A stretch of DNA of 64,000 bases. Source: Maricaulaceae bacterium. Lineage in GTDB: Bacteria > Pseudomonadota > Alphaproteobacteria > Caulobacterales > Maricaulaceae. Below the pieces are notes generated by a model. It made no database searches, was not told the DNA's origin, and worked only from the letters and a program-made list of their open reading frames with translations. Position 1 is the stretch's first letter. Every line of letters starts with the position of its first letter. The position numbers and the translations under genes are program-made. The DNA is taken from the NCBI GenBank assembly GCA_026126205.1, contig JAHCJP010000002.1:248001-312000 (forward strand). Reading direction: 5' to 3'. This document shows positions 26,211 through 33,300 of the stretch, one piece after another.

Positions 26211-27725
26211 ATGAGCGAGGCCGCGACCGCCGCAGACAAACCTTTTGTGCCGGAATCGGCGATGTACCGCGGCTATGTGCTGTTCATCCTGGTGGTGGTC
26301 TACACCTTCAATTTCCTGGACCGGCAGATCATCGGCATCCTCGCCGTGCCGATCCAGCAAGAGCTGGGCCTGACCGACACCCAGCTCGGCCTGATGGGCG
26401 GCATCGCCTTCGCCTTCCTCTACTCCACCCTCGGTCTGCCGATCGCCTGGCTGGCCGACCGTTTCAACCGCACCTGGATCATCACCGGCGCGCTGGCGTT
26501 CTGGAGCGCGGCGACCGCCATTTGCGGGCTGGCGCAGAACTTCGTACAGATGTTCCTGGCGCGCATGGGCGTCGGCGTTGGTGAAGCCGGCGGCGTGGCC
26601 CCTTCCTATTCGCTGGTCGCCGACTATTTCCCGCCCGACCAGCGCGCCCGCGCCATGGCCGCCTTCTCCTTCGGCATTCCCATCGGCAGCGCCACGGGCA
26701 TCGTGTTCGGCGGCGTCATCGCCAGCCTGATCGACTGGCGGGCGGCCTTCATCATCGTCGGCCTCGCCGGCGTGGTGCTGGCGCCGATCTTCAGATTGAC
26801 GGTGCGCGAACCCTATCGCGGCGGCTATGACAAAAAACCGGGCGCGCCCGCCGCCGCGGCGGCGACAGCAGCGCCGGTTCAGGCGGCGAAGCCTGTGGCT
26901 CCGGTGAAGACCACGCCGTCGCGCAACGCCCTGCCCTTGCGCCGCATGGGCTGGTTTGCGGCCGGGTTCGCGACCTTCGGCGCGTTGATTTCGGCGGGTG
27001 TGCTGGCGCTCAACCCCGGCCTCGCCTTTTTCTGGGCGGCGATCCTTACCGTTTCGGTCGCGCTGCTGGGCGCATCGCTGGGCATGGTGTGGGAGGTGAT
27101 CCGCTTCCTGCTGAGAAAACCCAGTTTCTGGCTGCTGACGTTCGGCGCCTCGGCTTCGTCGATGATGGGCTATGGCATCTTCTTCTGGCTACCCGCCTTC
27201 TTCGTGCGCAGTTTCGGGGTGACGCTGCTGGAGGCCTCGTTGCTGTTCGGCGCCATCATCCTGGTCGGCGGCATGGTCGGCATCGCTATCGGCGGCTGGC
27301 TGGCCGACTGGCTCGGCAAGAAAAAGCGGTCGATGTACGCCATCATCCCGGCCGTGGCCTTCGCGCTGATCCTGCCCTTCTATATCGGCGGCGTGACAGC
27401 GCCCAACGCCTACGCCGCCATCGCCCTGTTCATCGTCCCAGTCGGCCTGGGACTGGTCTGGCTGGGACCGACGCTGTCGGCCTTCCAGCATCTCGCCAGG
27501 CCCGAGATGCGGGCGACGGCGGCATCGGTGTTCCTGCTGATCAACAACCTGCTTGGCATCGGCGGCGGGGTCTATGTGCTCGGAGCGCTGTCGGATGTTT
27601 TCGCCGAACGTTTCGCCGAGGAATCCCTGCGCTATTCGATCCTGGCCGGGGCCGGGTTCTACGTCGCCGCCGGCCTGTTATTCCTGCTCGCCTCACGCTG
27701 GCTCGACCGCGACTGGGAGGGTTAG
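26211..27725 (+). CDS. MFS transporter (spinster/AAHS-like) of the catabolic locus
   Basis: 504 residues with 12 membrane helices. The MFS signature is present as 'GLPIAWLADRFNRTWII' between helices 2 and 3 and 'GGWLADWLGKKKRSMYA' in the second half. The central loop is long and Ala/Pro/Lys-rich (about 205-245). The N-terminal 'YTFNFLDRQIIGIL' is typical of the group often found next to TonB receptors in sphingomonads and relatives. Role: import across the inner membrane of the compound brought in by the receptor. The ATG at 26211 is preferred to the GTG at 26202 because 'GGGGAG' is better spaced for it. Confidence 0.88.
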   Translation: MSEAATAADKPFVPESAMYRGYVLFILVVVYTFNFLDRQIIGILAVPIQQELGLTDTQLGLMGGIAFAFLYSTLGLPIAWLADRFNRTWIITGALAFWSAATAICGLAQNFVQMFLARMGVGVGEAGGVAPSYSLVADYFPPDQRARAMAAFSFGIPIGSATGIVFGGVIASLIDWRAAFIIVGLAGVVLAPIFRLTVREPYRGGYDKKPGAPAAAAATAAPVQAAKPVAPVKTTPSRNALPLRRMGWFAAGFATFGALISAGVLALNPGLAFFWAAILTVSVALLGASLGMVWEVIRFLLRKPSFWLLTFGASASSMMGYGIFFWLPAFFVRSFGVTLLEASLLFGAIILVGGMVGIAIGGWLADWLGKKKRSMYAIIPAVAFALILPFYIGGVTAPNAYAAIALFIVPVGLGLVWLGPTLSAFQHLARPEMRATAASVFLLINNLLGIGGGVYVLGALSDVFAERFAEESLRYSILAGAGFYVAAGLLFLLASRWLDRDWEG

Positions 27726-27736
27726 CGAAAGCCGCG

Positions 27737-28747
27737 CTACCCTGCTACGGAGCGGCTCTCGTCAATGGCGAGGACCTCGATATTGGAAAAGTCCCGCGGA
27801 TGGATGAACTCGTCCCGGAACCAGGGGTGATCCTTGGGGCGGAAGCAGGATTTTACCCACTCCGCCGTTCGCTGAACGCGCGCGATACGGGCGCTGTCCG
27901 CCGGATACTTCAGCCAGAAGCGCACCGTCTGGCGCACGCCGCAGTCCAGCAGCACCAGGTCATCCGGATAAAGATGCGCCAGATAGGTCGGCGCCATCGT
28001 CACGCCCGCACCATGCCGCAGCGATTCGAACAGGACCGAGCTGATATTGGTGCTGAAGGAATAGTTCAGGTACGCCTCCAGCGCGTTCATCTTGTTCGAC
28101 CACAGATTCCGGTCGCGCCGGTAGTTCTCCAGCTTCAGGAAACGGTGGGCGAGAACATCAAAAACGGATTTGGGCTCGCCATAGCTGTTGATGAAATCCT
28201 TTGACACGAAAGGCATGTAGTGCAGCATCCCCAGCGGCTCGGCCGCCGTGTCGATATCTTTCTCCTCGACATAGGTGATCGACAGGTCGCTGAGCTGCTG
28301 CGGCCCGTGAAGCGTTTCAGGCATGCTGATCAGGTTCAGTTCGATCTCGGGATTTTCGCGCAGGAAGCGCGCCACGCTGCGACTCAGCCAGTAGGTGGAT
28401 AGCCCGTCGCTGAAATTCAGCGTCACTTCTCCTTTAGCCTTGCGGTCAAGGCCCGCGATCCGGCTTTCCATCTGCTCGGCCGAATGATGCATGGTGCGCA
28501 CGAACTCGAAGGCGATTTCTCCCGCCGGGGTCAGCGACACGCCGTCCGCGCTGCGCCGGATCAGCGTGGCGTTCAGCCGTTCCTCCAGATACTTGATGCG
28601 TTTGCTGACCGTGGACTGCTGACAGCCCATCGCCGCCGCCGCGTTCATCGACCCGGTTTTGGCCGCGACGTAGAACATGCGCAAATCGTCCCAGTCGAAG
28701 ACGTTTCGGCGCAGTTCGGCGGTTATCGATTTCGGACTACCCGTCAT
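27737..28747 (-). CDS. LysR-family regulator (paralogue A)
   Basis: 336 residues. The winged helix reads 'FYVAAKTGSMNAAAAMGC' then 'STVSKRIKYLEERLNATL', a standard LysR helix-turn-helix with intact recognition helix. The effector domain begins about 95 ('VTLNFSDGLSTYWLS'). The C-terminus carries 'WVKSCFRPKDHPWFRDEF' then 'HPRDFSN', which recurs in the second LysR 2 kb away, so the two are paralogues sharing about half of their effector-domain residues by eye. It is divergent from the double-GNAT gene and would regulate it. It is convergent with the MFS gene, with an 11-nt gap. Confidence 0.9.
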   Translation of the reverse strand: MTGSPKSITAELRRNVFDWDDLRMFYVAAKTGSMNAAAAMGCQQSTVSKRIKYLEERLNATLIRRSADGVSLTPAGEIAFEFVRTMHHSAEQMESRIAGLDRKAKGEVTLNFSDGLSTYWLSRSVARFLRENPEIELNLISMPETLHGPQQLSDLSITYVEEKDIDTAAEPLGMLHYMPFVSKDFINSYGEPKSVFDVLAHRFLKLENYRRDRNLWSNKMNALEAYLNYSFSTNISSVLFESLRHGAGVTMAPTYLAHLYPDDLVLLDCGVRQTVRFWLKYPADSARIARVQRTAEWVKSCFRPKDHPWFRDEFIHPRDFSNIEVLAIDESRSVAG

Positions 28748-28777
28748 GCCGCATTCCTTGAAGCCGGAAGCTTGAGA

Positions 28778-28790
28778 TTTGATTATTAAA
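28778..28790. promoter_or_regulatory. AT-rich imperfect palindrome upstream of LysR A
   Basis: TTTGATTATTAAA (28778-28790) is an imperfect dyad (TTT-N-AT-N-AT-N-AAA) and the only AT-rich patch in the 196-bp gap between LysR A and the double-GNAT gene. Its place, 30 nt before the LysR start, suits an autoregulatory site or promoter element. This is inference from position and symmetry only. Confidence 0.3.
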
Positions 28791-28943
28791 CGGTTCCGCC
28801 CTCAAATGGGAGGAGCCCTTGTTCATCGCGTGCCGCTTACAGGCCAGCCTTACCCCCATAAGGCTCCGGTCCCGCAGGAATCCGGCGCTGGACGGTCCCG
28901 ATCCGGCAGGCCCGGCGGCGCGCTTGCGCGAGGGTCGAATCCG

Positions 28944-30203
28944 ATGACACGACGAAGCCTACCCCTGCAGCAGCCCGGGCCGTCCAAACTGGATGTAACC
29001 CTGGAAACGGCGATCTTGTCCCCGGTCGTCGCGTCGCTGTCACGATTCGGTCTGCGCAAGGCAGGGCCGGAAGACATTCCGGCCCTGCATGCGCTGGCGA
29101 AAGACCTGATTTTGGGCGAAATCGTCAGCCCCGAGATCATGCTGCGTGTCGATCGCTGGTCCGGGCAGACGCTGTTCATTCGCGAAACCGGCGGCGAGAT
29201 GACGGGCTTTCTCGCCTATATCCCCCTCACCGAAGCTGGCCGCAAAGCGACAATCGAAGGGCGAATGACCGCCGCCAACATTCGAAAAAGCTGGGTCGCC
29301 GCGCCGGGCCAGTACCCTGCGGCGCTGCTGAACTGGGGCATGGGCGGGCGCACCGCCAAGGACAGGGTGGCCCTGATCACGGCCATGGTCCGTTCAATGG
29401 CGGAGCGTTATCCCGACGTGCCGTCGCTGTCGCGGGCGCGGACGCCGGAAGGCTTGCGCATGATCAAGCGCATGGGCTTTCGCCTGGCGTACCAGAGCGA
29501 AGGCCGCGATGACCTATGGGCGCGCGACGAGGGCATGCGCGCCCTGATCGAGGAGCGAAAAAGCGCCGCCGGGGCGCGTATCCGGTCCACGAACGGCGCC
29601 GCGCCTCCGGTAAGCGTGCGCGTCGCCCACACCCTGGATGAGGTTGTGATGGCGCTGACCCTGCGCGGCGTCATTTATCTCGGCGAGCAGGCGGCCCCCT
29701 ATCACGAAGAATACGACGGCAACGACCTCGCCGCAGCGACGCACCTCATAGCCCGGGTCGGAGGCGAACCCGCCGGCGTCCTGCGCCTGCGCTGGTTCGC
29801 GGATTTCGCGAAAGTGGAGCGCGCGGCGGTACTTGACCGGTTCCGCCGCAACGGCGTCATGCGCCGTCTGATGGAGGAGGCGCTCGCTCACTGCGCGCGC
29901 CGCGGCTATTGTTATGTGCTGGGACACGCCCAGATCGGCAAGCTGGATTACTGGCGCAGCTTCGGCTTCCACCGCCGCGACGAACGGCCCAGCTTCTGGT
30001 TTTCGGACTATGAGTATGCGGAAATCGAGATCCGGCTGGACCCGCCGCCCGACGCCATAACACGCGACACTCCGCCGCTGGTGATTATCCGCCCCGAAGG
30101 CGAATGGGACCGTCCGGGCAATTTCGACCGGTCGCTGGCGCGGCTTGGCGGCGTCGGGAATGGCGCCGGAAATGGCGCCGCCGGGCGGAGACGTCCGCGA
30201 TGA
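28944..30203 (+). CDS. Double-GNAT acyltransferase-like protein
   Basis: 419 residues from ATG at 28944 (GAGGG 9 nt upstream). Two GNAT-like halves are visible. The first, about 30-185, starts 'GLRKAGPEDIPALHAL' and ends 'MIKRMGFRLAYQ', but no acetyl-CoA loop is obvious. The second, about 230-370, has 'LDRFRRNGVMRRLMEEAL' as the acetyl-CoA loop (RxxG form) and ends 'YWRSFGFHRRDERPSF'. Only the second half therefore looks catalytic. The C-terminus is a Gly/Asn/Arg-rich tail. Acceptor unknown. Its TGA overlaps the ATG of the isochorismatase-fold gene, so the two products are made together. LysR paralogues flank the pair on both sides. Confidence 0.8.
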   Translation: MTRRSLPLQQPGPSKLDVTLETAILSPVVASLSRFGLRKAGPEDIPALHALAKDLILGEIVSPEIMLRVDRWSGQTLFIRETGGEMTGFLAYIPLTEAGRKATIEGRMTAANIRKSWVAAPGQYPAALLNWGMGGRTAKDRVALITAMVRSMAERYPDVPSLSRARTPEGLRMIKRMGFRLAYQSEGRDDLWARDEGMRALIEERKSAAGARIRSTNGAAPPVSVRVAHTLDEVVMALTLRGVIYLGEQAAPYHEEYDGNDLAAATHLIARVGGEPAGVLRLRWFADFAKVERAAVLDRFRRNGVMRRLMEEALAHCARRGYCYVLGHAQIGKLDYWRSFGFHRRDERPSFWFSDYEYAEIEIRLDPPPDAITRDTPPLVIIRPEGEWDRPGNFDRSLARLGGVGNGAGNGAAGRRRPR

Positions 30204-30862
30204 TGATGCGCCCGCCACTGCTGGTGCTGATGGATTGTCAGCGCGAATACACTACCGAGGACCGGCCGCTATTTGTTCGCGGGCACAAACCGGTTATCTC
30301 TGCAATCGGGAAATTGCTGGCTGTCGCGCGCCGCACTGGCTGGCGAATCGCCCATTGCCAGCTAAAACGCCCGGACGGCGTGTTCGATGCCCGTTCGCGG
30401 CTGTCGGCGCCCATATCCGAGCTTGCCCCTCTGACCGATGAGGCGATCTTCGCCCGGGCGGCGCCGTCCATTTACTCTGAAACCGGGTTCGAACGCCTTG
30501 TCGACGACCAGGAGATGTCGCCGGTCTATGTATGCGGGTTCGCCCATGCCGAGACCCTGCCGGCGACGGTGTTCGACGCCGATGCGCGCGGCCATTCACT
30601 GACCATCGTTTCCGACGCGGTGGCCGCGCCGTCAGAACGCAAAGCCTCCGCCGCCGATGCCGCGCTCGCGCTGCTTTCCGGCGGCGCCCGGCGCAGCGCT
30701 TTCCTGTGTCCCCTGGAAGAAGTGCTGGTGTCCGAGGCGGTGGGAGACCGTTACGGTGAAATGATGCAGGCCGCCGCGAATGAACCCGGTGCGGCGGAAC
30801 CCCGCGCCGGCGACGCGGCAGGATTGTCCCTGGCGCTCGGCTGGCTGCGGAAATCTTTGTGA
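30200..30862 (+). CDS. Isochorismatase-fold protein with degenerate catalytic triad
   Basis: 220 residues from ATG at 30200, overlapping the previous stop by 4 nt. The fold is recognisable: 'LLVLMDCQREYTTED' with the conserved Asp12, 'GWRIAHCQLKRPDG', and 'VYVCGFAHAETLPATVFDA' then 'LTIVSDAVAAP'. In cysteine hydrolases the Gly113 stretch reads GxxxxxCxxxT; here the Cys position is Thr119. The catalytic Lys, usually in a [VI]xKxxxSxF context, is Arg86 in 'FARAAPSIYSET'. Asp12 alone is kept. Either it is a non-catalytic binding protein or it uses another mechanism, as the isochorismatases themselves lack the Cys. The C-terminal 30 residues are Ala/Gly-rich then helical. Confidence 0.75.
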   Translation: MMMRPPLLVLMDCQREYTTEDRPLFVRGHKPVISAIGKLLAVARRTGWRIAHCQLKRPDGVFDARSRLSAPISELAPLTDEAIFARAAPSIYSETGFERLVDDQEMSPVYVCGFAHAETLPATVFDADARGHSLTIVSDAVAAPSERKASAADAALALLSGGARRSAFLCPLEEVLVSEAVGDRYGEMMQAAANEPGAAEPRAGDAAGLSLALGWLRKSL

Positions 30863-30877
30863 GCGGCCGATTCCGGC

Positions 30878-31849
30878 TCAACCAAGTTTCATAACCCTGG
30901 CGTTCGAAAAGTCCTTCGGGTGAACAAACTCGCGCCGGAACCAGGGATTCTCGGCCGGCGCAAAGCAGGATTTTACCCAGTTCGCAACGGCCTGGACGCG
31001 CGCGGCCTGCGCCAGCGCATTCCGGCGTGTCAGCCAGAACTGTACTGGCTGCACGACGCCGCAATCGATGACCACGAGGTCATCGGGATACAGTTCGGCC
31101 AGGAAGGTCGGCCCCATGGCGATGCCGCCGCCATGGCGTATCGCTTCGAACAGCACCGAGCTGACATTCGTTTGCAGGCCATAATGGACGCTCGCGTCGA
31201 TGGCCGACACTGAATCGTTCCAGATACCCCTGTCGCGGCGGTAACTCTCCACTTTCAGGAACCGGGCGCTGAGCAGGTCTTGCACTGTTTCCGGCGCGCC
31301 GAAACGTTCGATATAGCGGCTGGATGTGAAGGGCATGTAGTGCATGACGCCGAGCGGTTCGGCGCTCACGTCCATCGCCGTGCTCTCCTGGAAGGCGATC
31401 GACAGATCCGCCAGCGCCGTATCGGCTTCGCCGCAGGACAGGTCGAGCGCGATTCCGGGATTGGCCTCCAGGAAATCCGCGACCTTGCGGGCCAGCCAGA
31501 ATGTCGCCAGCCCGTCGCTGAAGTTCAGTTTCACCTGACCCTTCGCTTCCCGTTCCAGGCCGCCGACATGCTCGCGCATTCGCGCCGCCGTATCCTGCAT
31601 GGCGCCCACGAAGCCCAGAGCCGTTTGGCCGGCCGGCGTCAGGGAAACGGAATCACCGGTGCGCAACAGCAGCGTCGTGCCCAGCCGCCGCTCCATGCCG
31701 CGTATGCGGGCTTCGATCTCGGCGCCGCTGCAGCCAAGCGCCGCGGCGGCGGCCTGCACCGAGCCGGTTCGCGCTGCGAGATTGAATGCCTCGAACCCTT
31801 CCCACCCGGACACCGGATGCAAGGCTGTTTCGCTGTTCTGATCCTTCAT
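30878..31849 (-). CDS. LysR-family regulator (paralogue B)
   Basis: 323 residues, convergent with the isochorismatase-fold gene (15-nt gap). The effector domain closely follows paralogue A: 'VKLNFSDGLATFWLARKV', 'AEPLGVMHYMPFTS', 'RFLKVESYRRDR', 'SSVLFEAIRHGGGIAMGPT', 'YPDDLVVIDCGVVQP' and a C-terminus 'WVKSCFAPAENPWFRREF'. The DNA-binding domain differs more: 'AARTGSVQAAAAALGC' is kept, but the recognition helix reads 'SGAEIEARIRGMERRLG' instead of the usual 'STVSKRIKYLEERL'. It may therefore recognise another site or have lost normal binding. The duplication brackets the GNAT/hydrolase pair. Confidence 0.88.
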   Translation of the reverse strand: MKDQNSETALHPVSGWEGFEAFNLAARTGSVQAAAAALGCSGAEIEARIRGMERRLGTTLLLRTGDSVSLTPAGQTALGFVGAMQDTAARMREHVGGLEREAKGQVKLNFSDGLATFWLARKVADFLEANPGIALDLSCGEADTALADLSIAFQESTAMDVSAEPLGVMHYMPFTSSRYIERFGAPETVQDLLSARFLKVESYRRDRGIWNDSVSAIDASVHYGLQTNVSSVLFEAIRHGGGIAMGPTFLAELYPDDLVVIDCGVVQPVQFWLTRRNALAQAARVQAVANWVKSCFAPAENPWFRREFVHPKDFSNARVMKLG

Positions 31850-32025
31850 GCCGCCACACCGTCAAGCCGTAAACGCCGGCCTGCCCCCGGACACGATCAT
31901 CTGGCGGCGGCGCGATCACTCGCGCATGTGCAGGGATGTTCTGACGCTCTCCCGCGGTTCATGCGCGCGCCAAAGATACCCGATATGGTTGCGGCATCAA
32001 GCCGTGCAATTCCTGAGATGCGTCA

Positions 32026-32043
32026 GACGGCGCGGGCGCCGTC
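32026..32043 (-). terminator. Hairpin downstream of the HlyD gene
   Basis: A perfect 8-bp dyad (GACGGCGC and GCGCCGTC around 2 nt) lies 41 nt after the stop of the HlyD gene on the minus strand. There is no U-tract, so a terminator role is uncertain. The gap 31850-32084 shows nothing else I can name. Confidence 0.25.
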
Positions 32044-32084
32044 ACCTGCTTCAGGCGGCGGGGACCATTTGCCCTCTGCGCGCT

Positions 32085-33296
32085 TCAGCCGCCACGGCGG
32101 CGAATCGCAGCGCCATCGCGCAGCTCCCGTCCCGGATACAACACCACGGCCTCGCCCGGCTGCAGGCCGGACACGACCTGCGCCATGCGGCCATCGTCGC
32201 GGCCGGTTTCAACCATGGTCAGCCGCGCGCGGCCATTCACGGCGCGGAATACCGCCCAGCCGCCGTCCTGGCGGAACAGGGCGGCGACGGGAACGCGGGT
32301 TGCGTTGTCTTCATGCCAGACCACAACCGCCGCCTCGACGCGATAGCCATGGCCCAGCGCCGACCACAACGCCGGTTCGTCCAGAAAGTCGATGATTACG
32401 TTGACGCGCTGCTCCTCGACCCCGAGGGCGGAGATTTTCAGAAAGCCATAAGGCTCCACCAGCCGCACCCGGCCGCGCAGCGCGTCCGCGCCGCCCCAGG
32501 CCTCGATCCGCGCCTCCGCCCCCTCGCGCACCTGCACGGCGTCGGTGGACAGGAATTCGGCCACCACCTCAAGGTCGGCCGGGTCCCCGATCTCCATGAC
32601 CGGGGTCCCGGGGGCGACCACGCTTTCGCTTTCCTGCAGCACCCGAAGCACACGGCCCGATACGGGGGCGCGAATCTCCACCACCCCGCCATTGCCACCG
32701 CCGTTCGCCGGCGGGTTCAGGCGGGCGCGGGCGGCAGCCAGTTCGGCCTCCACCCGCGCGACATTGGCCCGCGCGGTGTTCAGCCCCGCCTGCGCGGTGC
32801 GCAATTCCAGCCGTACGCGGTCCAGCGCTCCTTGAGAGGCCACCCCGGTCTGGAACAGGGTCTCGATGCGCTGCGCCTCGGTGCGCGCAAAACCGGCCTG
32901 CACCCCGGCGCGCTCGGCTTCGGCTTGTGCGAAGGCCAGCGCCGCCTCAGCGGAGCGCACGGCGGCCTCGGCCTCGCTGCGACTGCGCGCGTCCAGCAGC
33001 GCCGGGTCGCCGGGCAGGATGCTGGCCACCACCTCGCCGGCCTGAACGCGCTCGCCCGCCCGGTTGCCGACGCGCAACAGCCGGCCGCCGATCGGGGCGG
33101 AGACGGCGTAAACCTCGCGCACGCGCGTGCGGCCCTCGTCGCGCACCATCACGGTCAGCGCGCCTTCGTCCGCCGCCCCAAGATCAACCAGAACCGGCTG
33201 CGGCCGGAAGGCGAGAACCAGCAGCACCAGCACCACCAGCGCGGCGGCGCCCCAGAACAGGGTGCGGAAATTAAGGGCGATCTTCGGCAGTTTCAT
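32085..33296 (-). CDS. HlyD-type periplasmic adaptor of an ABC exporter
   Basis: 403 residues. One N-terminal membrane helix (about 15-36), then a barrel-sandwich hybrid split around an alpha-helical hairpin (Ala/Glu/Arg-rich, about 105-195), followed by 'GVVEIRAPVSGRVLRVL' (lipoyl half) and a beta-barrel with 'GDPADLEVVAEF'. The end carries a membrane-proximal domain. This is the membrane fusion protein layout of MacA/DevB, linking an inner-membrane transporter to an outer-membrane channel. It is the third gene of a minus-strand operon (ATPase, permease, adaptor), 4 nt after the permease stop. No outer-membrane channel gene is adjacent. Confidence 0.9.
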   Translation of the reverse strand: MKLPKIALNFRTLFWGAAALVVLVLLVLAFRPQPVLVDLGAADEGALTVMVRDEGRTRVREVYAVSAPIGGRLLRVGNRAGERVQAGEVVASILPGDPALLDARSRSEAEAAVRSAEAALAFAQAEAERAGVQAGFARTEAQRIETLFQTGVASQGALDRVRLELRTAQAGLNTARANVARVEAELAAARARLNPPANGGGNGGVVEIRAPVSGRVLRVLQESESVVAPGTPVMEIGDPADLEVVAEFLSTDAVQVREGAEARIEAWGGADALRGRVRLVEPYGFLKISALGVEEQRVNVIIDFLDEPALWSALGHGYRVEAAVVVWHEDNATRVPVAALFRQDGGWAVFRAVNGRARLTMVETGRDDGRMAQVVSGLQPGEAVVLYPGRELRDGAAIRRRGG

Positions 33297-33300
33297 TGCG

